Assembly: GCA_020445255.1 (NCBI GenBank)
Contig: JAGRGY010000031.1
Span: 25,782 to 89,781 of the forward strand
Length of the DNA stretch: 64,000 bases
Reading direction: 5' to 3'
Source of the DNA: Gammaproteobacteria bacterium
GTDB lineage: Bacteria > Pseudomonadota > Gammaproteobacteria > Chromatiales > Chromatiaceae
The position numbers and the translations under genes are program-made. Below the pieces are notes generated by a model. It had not been told where the DNA came from. It ran no database searches and saw nothing but the letters and a program-made list of their open reading frames with translations. Shown here piece after piece: positions 1 to 9,008 of this stretch; position 1 is the stretch's first letter, and every line of letters starts with the position of its first letter.

Positions 1-1
1 G

Positions 2-25
2 GGCTTCGCCCTGGGGAGGGTCTGA
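2..25 (+). CDS. 3' end of an upstream gene, probably a glycerol ABC permease
   Basis: Only the last seven codons (GFALGRV) and a TGA are inside the window, in frame with the left edge and ending 2 nt before the next ATG. The next genes (glpU-like, glpK) are the usual downstream partners of a glycerol ABC transporter, so a membrane permease of that system is the likely identity. This rests on context alone. Confidence 0.35.
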   Translation, partial: GFALGRV

Positions 26-27
26 GC

Positions 28-309
28 ATGAGCCTGTCGTGGATGGCGTGGACATGGCAGACCGCCGCGTTCTTCGGCGTCATCGCCGCGCTGCTGGTAC
101 TGATGACGGTGCTGGAGATCCGACGTCCCGGCGGCAATGCACGCGACGGCATCCTCGGCCTGCGCACGACGCGCGGCGACCGCCTGTTCATCTCGCTGCT
201 CGGCGCGGCGTACGTGCATATACTGTGGCTGTTCTTCTTCGGCATGCCGCTGACGTGGGCGATCGTCATCTCGCTGCTGCTGGCGGCGGCCATCTGGAAG
301 TGGGTCTGA
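28..309 (+). CDS. glpU: Small integral membrane protein, DUF2160 (GlpU-like)
   Basis: A 93-residue inner-membrane protein with three hydrophobic segments, at about residues 12-30, 51-70 and 74-92, and a short basic loop between the first two. The arrangement and sequence fit the DUF2160 family, a small membrane protein found in ATP-driven glycerol uptake operons (glpSTPQUV type). Its biochemical role in the transporter is not established. It begins 2 nt after the upstream stop, inside a GGGAGGG-rich region that supplies the ribosome binding site, and ends 19 nt before glpK, so it is almost certainly co-transcribed with both. The family assignment is inference from sequence and neighbours. Confidence 0.75.
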   Translation: MSLSWMAWTWQTAAFFGVIAALLVLMTVLEIRRPGGNARDGILGLRTTRGDRLFISLLGAAYVHILWLFFFGMPLTWAIVISLLLAAAIWKWV

Positions 310-328
310 CCCCGGAGCGACTGCAGCC

Positions 329-1813
329 ATGGGCAACTACGTCATCGCGATCGACCAGGGCACCACGAGTTCGCGAGCCATCGTGTTCGACGACCGCTTC
401 CGCATCGTCAGCGTCGGCCAGCGCGAGTTCACGCAACATTTCCCGGACTCGGGCTGGGTCGAGCACGAACCCGAGGACATCTGGGACACGACGGTCGCGA
501 CCGTGCTCGAAGCGATCGGGAAGGCCGGCCTGGCCGCCGGCGACATTGCCGCGATCGGCATCACCAACCAGCGCGAGACGACGCTGGTCTGGGACCGCGC
601 TACCGGCAAGCCGATCCATCGTGCGATCGTCTGGCAGGACCGACGCACCGCGCCACTGTGCGACAGGCTGAAGGCCGATGGACACGAGGCGACCTTCAGC
701 GAAAAGACCGGCCTGCTGCTCGATCCGTATTTCTCCGGCACCAAGGTCGCGTGGCTGCTCGACAACGTGTCGGGTGCGCGAGCCGCCGCTGAAGCCGGTC
801 GACTCGCCTTCGGCACCGTCGACAGCTTCCTGGTCTGGCGCCTGACCGGCGGCAGAAGCCATGTCACCGATGCCAGCAACGCCTCGCGCACCCTGTTGTA
901 CGACATCCGGACCAATGCCTGGGACGAAGAGCTGCTCGGCATCCTCGGCATACCCGTATCACTGCTGCCCAAGGTGAAGGACAACGCCGATGACTTCGGC
1001 GAGACCTTGCCCGAACTGTTCGGCGGTGCGATTTCCATACGCGGTGTAGCCGGTGACCAGCAGGCGGCGCTGATCGGCCAGGCGTGTTTCGAACGCGGCA
1101 TGATCAAGTCGACCTACGGCACCGGCTGCTTCGCGGTGCTGAACACCGGTGACGAACTGGTGCATTCGCAAAATCGCCTGGTAAGCACCATCGCCTACCG
1201 TTTGCGCGGCAGGACCACGTATGCACTCGAGGGCTCGATCTTCGTTGCCGGCGCCGCGGTGCAGTGGCTGCGCGACGGTCTCGGCATCATCGCCAGCGCA
1301 CCGGAGTCCGGTGCAATGGCGGGCGCGGCCGATCCGAATCAACAGGTCTACCTCGTGCCCGCTTTCGTCGGCCTCGGCGCGCCCTACTGGGACGCACAGG
1401 CGCGCGGCGCGATCTTCGGCATCACCCGTGGCACCGGTCCGAACGAATTCGCCAGGGCGGCGCTGGAGTCGGTCTGTTACCAGACCTACGACCTGCTCGA
1501 GGCGATGCGGGGTGACTTCGCCGGTGCATCCACTGCCGGTCTGCGCGTCGATGGCGGCATGGTCGCCTCAGACTGGACCATGCAGCGCCTGGCCGACCTG
1601 CTCGATCGCCCCGTGCATCGGCCGAAGGTGCTCGAAACCACCGCTCTCGGCGCCGCTTGGCTGGCCGGCATGCACGCCGGCGTCTGGCCCGACGAACAGG
1701 GTTTCGCCACGTCGTGGGAACTGGACCGACGCTTCGAGCCGGCGATGGATGGCGCTGTACGACAGCGGCTGATTCGCGGCTGGCGCGACGCGGTACGACG
1801 GACCTTGACCTGA
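329..1813 (+). CDS. glpK: Glycerol kinase
   Basis: A 494-residue FGGY-family sugar kinase that phosphorylates glycerol to sn-glycerol 3-phosphate with ATP in the cytoplasm. The N-terminus has the phosphate-binding DQGTTSSR motif (residues 9-16), followed by the family signatures [17 protein letters not shown] and the central [10 protein letters not shown] and STYGTGCF segments. The C-terminal ATPase half has the conserved [15 protein letters not shown] and [11 protein letters not shown] motifs. Length matches the family (about 495-500). A GGAG lies 11 nt before the ATG. Together with the DUF2160 gene it forms the end of a glycerol uptake and activation operon; glycerol 3-phosphate would feed lipids or glycolysis. 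Identity is secure. Confidence 0.97.
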   Translation: MGNYVIAIDQGTTSSRAIVFDDRFRIVSVGQREFTQHFPDSGWVEHEPEDIWDTTVATVLEAIGKAGLAAGDIAAIGITNQRETTLVWDRATGKPIHRAIVWQDRRTAPLCDRLKADGHEATFSEKTGLLLDPYFSGTKVAWLLDNVSGARAAAEAGRLAFGTVDSFLVWRLTGGRSHVTDASNASRTLLYDIRTNAWDEELLGILGIPVSLLPKVKDNADDFGETLPELFGGAISIRGVAGDQQAALIGQACFERGMIKSTYGTGCFAVLNTGDELVHSQNRLVSTIAYRLRGRTTYALEGSIFVAGAAVQWLRDGLGIIASAPESGAMAGAADPNQQVYLVPAFVGLGAPYWDAQARGAIFGITRGTGPNEFARAALESVCYQTYDLLEAMRGDFAGASTAGLRVDGGMVASDWTMQRLADLLDRPVHRPKVLETTALGAAWLAGMHAGVWPDEQGFATSWELDRRFEPAMDGAVRQRLIRGWRDAVRRTLT

Positions 1814-2243
1814 CGCTGTTCTGCCCGGAAGGGAATCCACGCGTGGCGGCTGCCGCCGCGATTGGCCATGTCCCCGGCCACGTGACCGGCCGAACGTCTT
1901 TGGCGGAAGCGGCGCACATGCGACGCGCCCCTGCCCCGCCGATGACCTCGACCGCTACGCCCGACATCGTGGATTCCTTTAGACTCACCTCACAACCCGA
2001 CATCGGCGCCGTCCACGCAACGCAGCATCGGTGCCGGCCGCTTGATCTGCTGTTTGCTGCCAAAAACAGATCGTCGGACTGTGCAATGCAATGTCAGCCA
2101 TTTTCCCGGCGATTGTCACGCGGTCGATTGCAGCGCGGCAGGTTGGCAAAACGCCCAGGAAAAGGTCCCGCATGTTGAACCACAATGGGCGCGAATCGAG
2201 GCTCGGTCGGCATCCCGCTTCTTTTCGTACCGAAGGAGGCGAA
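1814..2243. other. Intergenic region without a recognised gene
   Basis: About 430 nt between glpK and a small lipoprotein gene. I see no convincing intrinsic terminator after glpK, no RNA gene, and no reading frame with recognisable protein content. The right end carries the strong AAGGAGG ribosome binding site of the lipoprotein gene. Confidence 0.5.
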
Positions 2244-2456
2244 ATGGCCAGAAAGCGAACACTTGCCGTGCTCATGGCATTGTCGTCAGCGGTTGCGGTT
2301 GGTTGCAGCTCCGAAGACGTGAAGCGCACCGGATACGAGACACTGCAAAACATCCGTGAACAGCGGTGTCAGGAAGGGGTGGCAGCCGATTGCCGAGAGC
2401 GACAGAGCTACCAAGCGTACCGGCAACAAATCGAAGGGACCCAGAGGTGGCGGTAG
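2244..2456 (+). CDS. Small predicted lipoprotein
   Basis: A 70-residue protein with a lipoprotein signal: basic start (MARKR), hydrophobic stretch, then a lipobox ending at Cys21 (VAVGC followed by SSED), which should be acylated and anchored to a membrane. The mature part is only about 50 residues, charged and probably helical, with two more cysteines (EQRCQ, AADCRER) that could form a disulfide. The ATG at 2244 is chosen over upstream in-frame ATGs because a strong AAGGAGG sits 5-10 nt before it and the signal peptide starts there. The function is unknown. It is not clearly in an operon with its neighbours. Confidence 0.65.
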   Translation: MARKRTLAVLMALSSAVAVGCSSEDVKRTGYETLQNIREQRCQEGVAADCRERQSYQAYRQQIEGTQRWR

Positions 2457-2553
2457 CATGCACGGCTTCGGAGTTCATACCTGACAAGTCGTTTACCGCG
2501 ACCATACGGGCGCCCAACGCTGACGATATGCTCAAACCGGGATCGTTCGAATC

Positions 2554-2970
2554 ATGAAGCCAAGAATCAGCATGATCACCCTCGGGGTCCGCGACCTGGC
2601 TGCGGCGATCGACTTCTATGAGAACGGGCTTGGATTACCCCGAATGGATTCGCCACCGGAGGTGGCTTTCTTCACGCTCAGTGGCACATGGCTCGGTTTG
2701 TACAGCCGCGAGGCATTGGCGGAGGATGCACAGGTCGCAACCGAGGGTTACGGTTTCGAAGGCTTTTCACTGGCTCACAACGTGTCGTCTGAAAAAGAAG
2801 TCGACGAGGTCATGGAACAAGCAGTGGCAGCGGGTGCGGCGCTGGTCAAGAAGCCGCGGAAAGTCTTCTGGGGTGGGTACAGCGGTTACTTCAAAGATCC
2901 CGATGGCCATCTTTGGGAGATCGCCCACAATCCGCTGTTCTGGGTGGGGCCTAGCGATGAAAGCGCATAG
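2554..2970 (+). CDS. VOC (glyoxalase/bleomycin-resistance/extradiol) family protein
   Basis: A 138-residue single vicinal-oxygen-chelate module pair. The start has the typical ISMITLGVRDLAAAIDFYENGLGLP pattern (beta strand, then RDL and FY.NGLG), and the C-terminus has the matching FKDPDGHLWEIAHNP metal-site motif whose glutamate (WEIAHN) is a common metal ligand. The family includes lyases, dioxygenases and resistance proteins, so the substrate cannot be named. The next recognisable plus-strand gene is a ring-cleaving-type dioxygenase, but the two are separated by more than 400 nt and a pathway link is speculative. The ribosome binding site is weak. Confidence 0.8.
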   Translation: MKPRISMITLGVRDLAAAIDFYENGLGLPRMDSPPEVAFFTLSGTWLGLYSREALAEDAQVATEGYGFEGFSLAHNVSSEKEVDEVMEQAVAAGAALVKKPRKVFWGGYSGYFKDPDGHLWEIAHNPLFWVGPSDESA

Positions 2971-2985
2971 CAGGGAGGGAACAAC

Positions 2986-3197
2986 ATGACCACTGCGACC
3001 ACTGTTCATCTCCACGTCTCATCACACGATGTCCCGCACAAGGCATCGCAGGATGACTGTCATTCAGGACTTTTGCGTACGCGCACGGTCACCGGTCATT
3101 CGCCGGCGCTCTGCGGAACCTCAGCGCATACCTCGGTGCCATCGCACAGGCACATGGGTGCAGCCGGGTGTCCCGCTCAGATTTCGAGGTGGATTGA
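2986..3197 (+). pseudogene. Possible frame-disrupted small gene, unidentified
   Basis: An ATG at 2986 is preceded by a good GGGAGGG ribosome binding site, but the frame soon becomes low-complexity. From 3060 to 3197 the adjacent frame reads as ordinary protein (it includes AYAHGHRSFAGALRNLSAYL and ends at a TGA) yet has a stop just upstream and no start of its own. A one-base frameshift near 3058-3062 would join the two into a protein of about 70 residues. I do not recognise the product. This could equally be noncoding sequence with a chance open frame. Confidence 0.22.
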
Positions 3198-3386
3198 CAA
3201 CGGGGGTATGGCAGTATGTGCGGAGCTTGCGTGTATTCGGCGGATTAGGCCGTTCGCCGCCCTGCTCCTCACCCGAACGCTGAGCACCGTGCAGCCGCTT
3301 GCGCAAGGCTTCGCCGTTGTGGCGCGATCACGCGCCGGGTGTCAGGCCGCGCTTACCTCGGCGAAGGCAGGTACACGGGCCAAGCG

Positions 3387-4184
3387 ATGAACAAGCTGCC
3401 AAGATCCCTGTTCATTTCGCACGGCGGCGGGCCGTTGCCGCTGCTCGGCGACCCACAGCACCGCGAATTGGTGACGAGGCTGCAGGAAATGGCCTCGACC
3501 ATGCCGCAGCCGGATGCAATAGTCGTAGTCAGCGCCCATTGGGAAGAACGCGTTCCCTCAATCACTGCCGCGCAAAGCCCGTCGCTGATCTACGATTACT
3601 ACGGATTCCCGCCGGAATCCTATGAAATCGAATATCCGTGCGCCGGTGAACCCGTCCTGGCGGGAGAGATTCACAGGCTACTGGGAGTACGGGGTATTGA
3701 TGCCCGTCTCGACGAATCCAGGGGCCTCGATCATGGTGTCTTTGTTCCGCTGAAGCTCATGTATCCGGGGGCCAACATTCCATGCGTCCAGCTTTCGCTC
3801 GTGAACACGCTCGACCCGGCCCAACATATCGATATTGGGTATGCGTTGAGAAACTTGCACGAGCAGAATGTGCTGCTGATCGGCTCCGGGTTCTCTTTTC
3901 ACAACCTGAAGGCCTTCTTCGCTCCAGGCACTGCCGAGTCAGCCCGGCTGAACGATGCCTTCGAAGGCTGGTTGCAGGTGGTCTGCGGTGGAACCGAGCA
4001 TTCTGAGGAGCAGAGGCGCGAGTTGCTGGTTCGATGGAGCAGTGCGCCGGGAGCACGCTATTGCCATCCACGAGAAGAACACCTCCTCCCGTTGCACGTT
4101 AGCTACGGCGCTGCTCACGGGCCCTGTTCGAAACGAATCGGACTGCGGATCATGAACAAAGCAGCCAGCCTATACGTCTGGTGA
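3387..4184 (+). CDS. LigB/DODA-type class III extradiol ring-cleavage dioxygenase family protein
   Basis: A 265-residue protein of the LigB superfamily, close to the bacterial 4,5-DOPA dioxygenase (YgiD) group, which opens catechol-type rings using a metal. Visible candidate metal and active-site residues are His in SLFISHGGGPLPL (near residue 12), His in VVVSAHWEE (near 50), His in SRGLDHGVFVPL (near 115) and His in GSGFSFHNLK (near 170). The length matches the family (about 260). The ATG at 3387 is used because homology-like sequence begins there (MNKLPRSLFISHGG); an upstream in-frame ATG at 3339 adds 16 unlike residues. A TTGACA at 3194-3199 could be part of its promoter. The physiological substrate is unknown. 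Confidence 0.85.
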   Translation: MNKLPRSLFISHGGGPLPLLGDPQHRELVTRLQEMASTMPQPDAIVVVSAHWEERVPSITAAQSPSLIYDYYGFPPESYEIEYPCAGEPVLAGEIHRLLGVRGIDARLDESRGLDHGVFVPLKLMYPGANIPCVQLSLVNTLDPAQHIDIGYALRNLHEQNVLLIGSGFSFHNLKAFFAPGTAESARLNDAFEGWLQVVCGGTEHSEEQRRELLVRWSSAPGARYCHPREEHLLPLHVSYGAAHGPCSKRIGLRIMNKAASLYVW

Positions 4185-4324
4185 GCGGAGACCCAACAAG
4201 CCCGTGCGGCGGATGTTTTACCCGTGGCCGGCTTTGCGTGGTGTCACGTCCAATGCCGCTGAACGCTGGCAGGGCGCGTCAGATGGCCTAGATTGAACAT
4301 AGTGAGAAAGCAGACACAATCCCC

Positions 4325-4798
4325 ATGCGCAAGAAAATCATCAATTTGGATCACAAACCAGACCCGGATCCCGGACATGCGTGGCTCGATGTCGAAAGGC
4401 TGGCCACGGTGGAAGTCAGCTCGGAGGATGATGCACATCCAATAGAGTCCGCGCTGTTGCCCGGCACCACCTCGGGGTGGCGGGCCGCACAACCGGGACG
4501 GCAGGTTATCAGGATCCTCTTCGATCAGCCCCAAAAGCTCGAATGGATCAGGCTCAGATTCGAAGAGCATGTGATGGACCGCACACAGGAGTTTGTGCTG
4601 CGCTGGTCCGGCGGCGACGGTCAAGCGTTGCGGGAAATTGCAAGGCAGCAATGGAACTTCAGCCCTGCAGGCGCAACGGTCGAAGTCGAAAACTATCGTC
4701 TTGAGCTTGCAGCAGTAACGATTCTCGAACTCGAAATCGTTCCGGATATCAGCGGCGGAAGCGCATTGGCCTCACTGGGAGCGTGGCGGCTTGCCTGA
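4325..4798 (+). CDS. Hypothetical protein, possible F5/8 type C (discoidin-like) fold
   Basis: A 157-residue soluble protein with no signal peptide. The pattern RQVIRILFDQPQKLEWIRLR, then RTQEFVLRWSGGDG, then YRLELAAVTILELEIVPD alternates hydrophobic beta strands with charged loops and resembles the jelly roll of galactose-binding or F5/8 type C modules. This fold guess is inference. The ribosome binding site is weak, and no partner gene is coupled to it (540 nt from the LigB-family gene start region, convergent with the cytochrome gene downstream). I do not recognise a specific function. Confidence 0.6.
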   Translation: MRKKIINLDHKPDPDPGHAWLDVERLATVEVSSEDDAHPIESALLPGTTSGWRAAQPGRQVIRILFDQPQKLEWIRLRFEEHVMDRTQEFVLRWSGGDGQALREIARQQWNFSPAGATVEVENYRLELAAVTILELEIVPDISGGSALASLGAWRLA

Positions 4799-5031
4799 CG
4801 TGTCGGCCAGATCGCCCGCAATCTCACCGCGGACGTCCGGCACTTCACACCTGCTCGCGCAGGGATTCCCCTGACCGTGCAATCCCTGCCCCGCACCCGT
4901 AGCCGCCCACCCACCCATTGGCGACTGAGGATGCGTATCCGGGAAGCGACAAAGGGAAGACGGCCTGCCTTCCCTGTTCCTGTCGAGCTAGTCGCGTGCA
5001 GCGATCTGGCGAATGCGCGTGTGCTATGCAC

Positions 5032-5601
5032 CTACTGCATTTGTGGCGGCAACGGCTGCGGCACCTGATTTTCAATCGCCTTGATGGAGCGAAGATAAGC
5101 GAAGATCGCGTTGAGGTCTCCATCCGTCAAAGCGGCGAGTGAGTACCATGGCATCGGTGGCAGGATGTCCCGGCCGGCGCCGAGATGCTTGCCGGTGCGC
5201 ATTGCCTTGATGAATAGCTCTGCGCTCCAGCCGCCGATCCCGGTGCCGTTGTCCGGCGTCAGGTTGGCGGCGAAGCTGACGCCCCACGGGCCAAACCAGG
5301 CGGTCAGGTCATTGCTTGTCAACGCGCCCCATTTCTCCGGCCCAATTATCCCTGGCGGTGTTTCCGGGAGATGCGCGGTCGCCGGATGACCCGACAACAA
5401 CCTGCCGGCGTCTGGCACAGGGCCTTGGGGCGTAAACATTTTCGGTGTATGGCAGTCGTTACAGCCGCCGTAATTGACCAGGTATTCTCCGCGCTTTATC
5501 AACTCCCGTTGTGTGTCCGTTTCGGACGCAAGCGCGGCCTCCTGCAACAATGCAACCGTCAGGAGCCCTGTGAACATCCGCGTCACATTTCTCGCACGCA
5601 T
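5032..5601 (-). CDS. Periplasmic monoheme cytochrome c
   Basis: A 189-residue secreted class I type cytochrome. An N-terminal signal peptide (about residues 1-25, ending ALASE) is followed by KRGEYLVNYGGCNDCHTPK, with the covalent heme motif CNDCH near residue 50. The likely distal methionine is in ILPPMPWYSLAAL, and the C-terminal helix LTDGDLNAIFAYLRSIKAI is typical of these folds. A GGTGAG precedes the ATG. It resembles cytochromes annexed to alcohol or aldehyde dehydrogenases and other periplasmic redox enzymes, but no such enzyme is adjacent. It is convergent with the plus-strand hypothetical gene and appears monocistronic. Confidence 0.85.
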   Translation of the reverse strand: MRARNVTRMFTGLLTVALLQEAALASETDTQRELIKRGEYLVNYGGCNDCHTPKMFTPQGPVPDAGRLLSGHPATAHLPETPPGIIGPEKWGALTSNDLTAWFGPWGVSFAANLTPDNGTGIGGWSAELFIKAMRTGKHLGAGRDILPPMPWYSLAALTDGDLNAIFAYLRSIKAIENQVPQPLPPQMQ

Positions 5602-5682
5602 CTGCGCTCACCCCTATCGTCAAATTGTTCAGATCATCTGCGGCCACGACGATTGATTGCCAACCGCGTTCCTTGGCTTCGA

Positions 5683-5702
5683 TGGCACGATCGCCCGTGC
5701 CA
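5683..5702. promoter_or_regulatory. Perfect 7-bp inverted repeat between cytochrome and PEP-CTERM genes
   Basis: TGGCACG and CGTGCCA are perfect inverted repeats separated by six bases. The site is 82 nt upstream of the minus-strand cytochrome gene start. There is no T-tract on either side, so it is more likely an operator or hairpin than a terminator. Confidence 0.3.
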
Positions 5703-5888
5703 TCCAGAACGACAGCGTTCTCTCGGGGTTCGTTTCTGAAGCCGGAAAGTGATCCGGGCTGACGACGTTTGTCGGCGGACCGAATCAGCTCGCTGCCGGG
5801 GATTCTTGTCAAGATCTCCGAGCACGCTCCAGACGGCAGACCATTCCCGTCTGACCACCGCTGCGTGTCGCGCAGGCAACGCGGGGCC

Positions 5889-8567
5889 TCAGCTGTACCC
5901 TTTTCTCCGCCTGCGAGGGACCCGGGAACGGCCGGGATGTGGGGTGGTCACCGACACCGTCCTCAAGGTTGACGGGTTCCTGAATCGCATCGTCGACAGC
6001 CCGACAAGGCCCGCCAGCAACAGGACCAGCACACCCGGTTCGGGCACGGTCACACCACCCGCATCGCCAATACGCAGCCGATACACCTCGACATCCATAC
6101 CGGCGATGTTCGCGACCTCGATGCCATAACTGAAGGTCGTGCCGATGCCGAGACCGAGGATCGATACGCTGTCGAAGTCGCCGGAGATCCCGTTAATGCT
6201 GTCACTGATGATCAGGTCATAGATCGCGGACAGGGGATCGAACGAGAACAGGACATTGAGGACGCCATCGAGTACGGCGTCGGTCACATCGAACGCGGCG
6301 AAGTCGACACCCCGGTTGTTGCCGTCGATACCGAGCTGCAGCGTGCTGCCGTTGCCGAGTGTCAGGCCCGTATCCAACGTGACGAGGGAATGATCGATAT
6401 AGACGACACCGGTCGCGACACCCTGACCACTCTCGCTGACCCCGACCCGCATGGTCGCTGCCTCCACCGGGCCGCCGCTGACACTCAGCTGACCGGTCGC
6501 GTTGCCGGCACTGCCCGAGCCACGCACGTTGCCGACCTCGATGCCGGTGAAGCCGGTGATGCCGCCCTTGACGATAGCCGTGCCCATGGTCGTGGGATTG
6601 GCGTTGGTGTTGCCGACCTCGAAGGTGCTGACCCCTGTGCCCGTCACGCCACCGGCAAACACGTTCAGTGCGCCCGCGCCGTTGCCCGTCGCATTGATGT
6701 CGGCCGAGCCGCCGCCGACACCGACGAACGCGAACCCGCTGATGCCGTTGGCCACCGTCAGCGTGCCGCTGGACTGGCCGGCGCCCGCGACCGTGCCCAC
6801 GGAGAGGCCGCCGCTGCCGCTCAACATGCCGCCCACCTGAATGCTGCCGGCCGCATCGCCAACGCTGTTCAGGCCGGTGCTGCCGAGCTGCACCGACGTG
6901 AAGCCGCTGACGTTGCCGCTGACGAACAGCGAACCGTCGGCGTTGCCGATGCCCTCGGCACGCCCAACCCGCAGGTTGCCGCTGTCGGTACCGATGAGAT
7001 CGCCGGTAAGGATCAGCTGACCGGTGGCGTTGCCGGCGCTCGTCGTGCCGCGCACGTTGCCGATCTCGATGCCGGCGAAGCCGGTGATGTCACCGGTGAC
7101 GATCGCCGTGCCCATGGTCGTGGGCTTGGCATTGGTGTTGCCCACCTCGAAGGTGCTGACGCCGGCGCCGGCGACACCGCCGGAAAGCACGTTCAGCGCA
7201 CCGCCGCCGCTGCCCGTCGCATTGATATCCGCCGAACCCCCGGCCACGCCGACGAACGCGAACCCGCTGATGCCGTTGGCCACCGTCAGCGTGCCGCTGG
7301 ACTGGCCGGCGCCCGCGACCGTGCCCACGGAGAGGCCGCCGCTGCCGCTCAACATGCCGCCCACCTGAATGCTGCCGGCCGCATCGCCAACACTGTTCAG
7401 GCCGGTGCTGCCGAGCTGCACCGACGTGAAACCGCTGACGTTGCCACTGACCGAAAGCGACCCGTCGGCGTTGCCGATGCCCTCGGCACGCCCCACACGC
7501 AGGTTGCCGCTGTCGGTACCGACGAGGTCGCCGGTGAGGAACATCACACCGGTGGCGTTGCCGGCGCTCGTCGTGCCACGCACGTTGCCGATCTCGATGC
7601 CGGCGAAGCCGGTGATGTCGCCGGTGACGATCGCCGTGCCCATGGTCGTGGGCTTGGCATTGGTGTTGCCCACCTCGAAGGTGCTGACGCCGGTGCCGGC
7701 GACACCGCCGGAAAGCACGTTCAGCGCACCGCCGCCATTACCCGTCGCATTGATATCCGCCGAACCCCCGGCCACGCCGACGAACGCGAACCCGCTGATG
7801 CCGTTGGCCACCGTCAGCGTGCCGCTGGACTGGCCAGCACCCGCGGCCGTGCCCACGGAGAGGCCTCCAGTACCGCTCAACGCACCGCCCACGTTGATAC
7901 TGCCCGCCGCATTGCCGGCACTGTTCAGGCCGGTGCTGCCGAGCTGCACGGACGCGAAACCGCTGACATCCCCACCGACGGCCAACGTGCCGTCGGCATT
8001 GCCGGCGCCTGTGGTACGGCCGACCTGCAGGCTGCCGGCACCCATGTCGGTAAGCCCGCCGGCAACGGACACGGCGCCGGTTGCCGTACCGCTGGCGACG
8101 CCATCGACGAAAAGGCCGATCGCCGCGTCGCCACCGACCGCCACGTCACCCGGATCGTTCAGGCCGCCGGTCGTCGTCAGGCTGCCGCCGGAACTGCCGA
8201 ATCCGATGGAGGACGGCGCATCAGTCACACCGACCTTTAGATCACCGCCGACCGACAGGTCCACGTCGACAACGTCCAGCGAGCCGGTGCCGAAGGGCGG
8301 CGCAACGATGGGGTTGGACCTGACGCCGATGTTGAGATCCCCGGTCTCGGCCGGCGTGCCGCCACCTGGATAGAACCCGCTGGAACTGTCTGCCGTCGCG
8401 CTGCCGCCATTGGCGATCACGGTGTCGTCGCCACCGGTCGGCACGTTCGAGGACCAGTTCGAGGCATCGAACCAGTCCCCTGCACCCGCACTCCAGATCG
8501 CCACCGCATAAGCGGCCTGACTCGCCAGCGCCAATGCACCGGAAAGACAGAGGATGATGTACCGCAT
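5889..8567 (-). CDS. Repeat-rich secreted PEP-CTERM exoprotein
   Basis: An 892-residue exported protein. Residues 1-22 are a signal peptide ending AAYA, followed by a GDWFDASNWSS segment common in autotransporter-like beta-helix exoproteins. The body is Gly, Ser, Thr, Val and Asn rich and made of a 176-residue unit (GFAGIEIGNVRG, GNLRVGRAEGIGNADGSL, VSGFTSVQLGSTGLN, GGLSVG, GTLTVANGISGFAFVGV) repeated nearly three times, predicting a long right-handed beta-helix or similar. The C-terminus has the sorting signal VPEPG, a hydrophobic helix (VLVLLLAGLVGLS) and basic residues, which target proteins to the exosortase/archaeosortase-like processing pathway. Unusually, about 27 mainly basic residues follow the sorting signal. 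It is divergent from lon. Role is probably in matrix or cell surface. Confidence 0.85.
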   Translation of the reverse strand: MRYIILCLSGALALASQAAYAVAIWSAGAGDWFDASNWSSNVPTGGDDTVIANGGSATADSSSGFYPGGGTPAETGDLNIGVRSNPIVAPPFGTGSLDVVDVDLSVGGDLKVGVTDAPSSIGFGSSGGSLTTTGGLNDPGDVAVGGDAAIGLFVDGVASGTATGAVSVAGGLTDMGAGSLQVGRTTGAGNADGTLAVGGDVSGFASVQLGSTGLNSAGNAAGSINVGGALSGTGGLSVGTAAGAGQSSGTLTVANGISGFAFVGVAGGSADINATGNGGGALNVLSGGVAGTGVSTFEVGNTNAKPTTMGTAIVTGDITGFAGIEIGNVRGTTSAGNATGVMFLTGDLVGTDSGNLRVGRAEGIGNADGSLSVSGNVSGFTSVQLGSTGLNSVGDAAGSIQVGGMLSGSGGLSVGTVAGAGQSSGTLTVANGISGFAFVGVAGGSADINATGSGGGALNVLSGGVAGAGVSTFEVGNTNAKPTTMGTAIVTGDITGFAGIEIGNVRGTTSAGNATGQLILTGDLIGTDSGNLRVGRAEGIGNADGSLFVSGNVSGFTSVQLGSTGLNSVGDAAGSIQVGGMLSGSGGLSVGTVAGAGQSSGTLTVANGISGFAFVGVGGGSADINATGNGAGALNVFAGGVTGTGVSTFEVGNTNANPTTMGTAIVKGGITGFTGIEVGNVRGSGSAGNATGQLSVSGGPVEAATMRVGVSESGQGVATGVVYIDHSLVTLDTGLTLGNGSTLQLGIDGNNRGVDFAAFDVTDAVLDGVLNVLFSFDPLSAIYDLIISDSINGISGDFDSVSILGLGIGTTFSYGIEVANIAGMDVEVYRLRIGDAGGVTVPEPGVLVLLLAGLVGLSTMRFRNPSTLRTVSVTTPHPGRSRVPRRRRKGYS
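6523..7985. repeat. 528-bp direct tandem repeat, nearly three copies, inside the PEP-CTERM gene
   Basis: The string cgcacgttgccgA/Ctctcg recurs at about 6523, 7051 and 7579, giving a period of 528 bp (176 codons). Long stretches between copies are nearly identical at the DNA level; the third copy is incomplete and more diverged towards 7985. Such near-identity implies recent duplication or ongoing homogenisation and makes copy number prone to change by recombination. Exact boundaries are approximate. Confidence 0.85.
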
Positions 8568-8901
8568 CGCCTACCTCATCGTTGCCGAAGGGGGTCACGC
8601 CGTGGATACCGCTTACGGTTGGCCCGAGAGACCCGAGCGACAGCCACGAGGTGCAGCCGTCCTGGCATGCCCTCGCCGCTATGAGCCGCAGACTCGCACG
8701 CCTGTCTGCTGGGATCTCAACTGGAAATCCGGGAACATCGTTTGACGGGCATGGCGATCGAAAAAACCAAGGCAATTCCGGTGCCAGTGCCGCATATCCT
8801 TGCCTGCCAAAGATATTTGCACAGGCGCATCGCACAGCGGGGTGAAATGTGTAAAGCAATCTGACAGGGTTCGGGTTGCCTCCGTGGACACACGCGTCGC
8901 C

Positions 8902-8930
8902 CTTGCAGATTGCGCCTCCCGCCCCCATCT
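8902..8930 (+). promoter_or_regulatory. Candidate sigma32 (heat-shock) promoter of lon
   Basis: CTTGCA at 8902-8907 and CCCCATCT at 8923-8930 are spaced 15 nt apart and match the sigma32 consensus (CTTGAA, 13-17 nt, CCCCATnT) at all but one position. It ends 78 nt before the lon ATG. Lon is a classic heat-shock gene, which supports the assignment. Confidence 0.6.
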
Positions 8931-9008
8931 CTCTTTCAGAGCCGTCACTCGGGACCCCGACGCTGCGGTCGCACACGGCAGCGTGTCCGCGGGGGAAACA
9001 ACAGAACC

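Noticed and set aside
5613..5812. Minus-strand frame upstream of the cytochrome gene with partly protein-like sequence
   Set aside because: It would overlap the cytochrome signal peptide in another frame, and no family or ribosome binding site was recognised.
6390..8240. Plus-strand open frame through the PEP-CTERM gene
   Set aside because: Its periodic low-complexity sequence is the antisense image of the 528-bp repeats.
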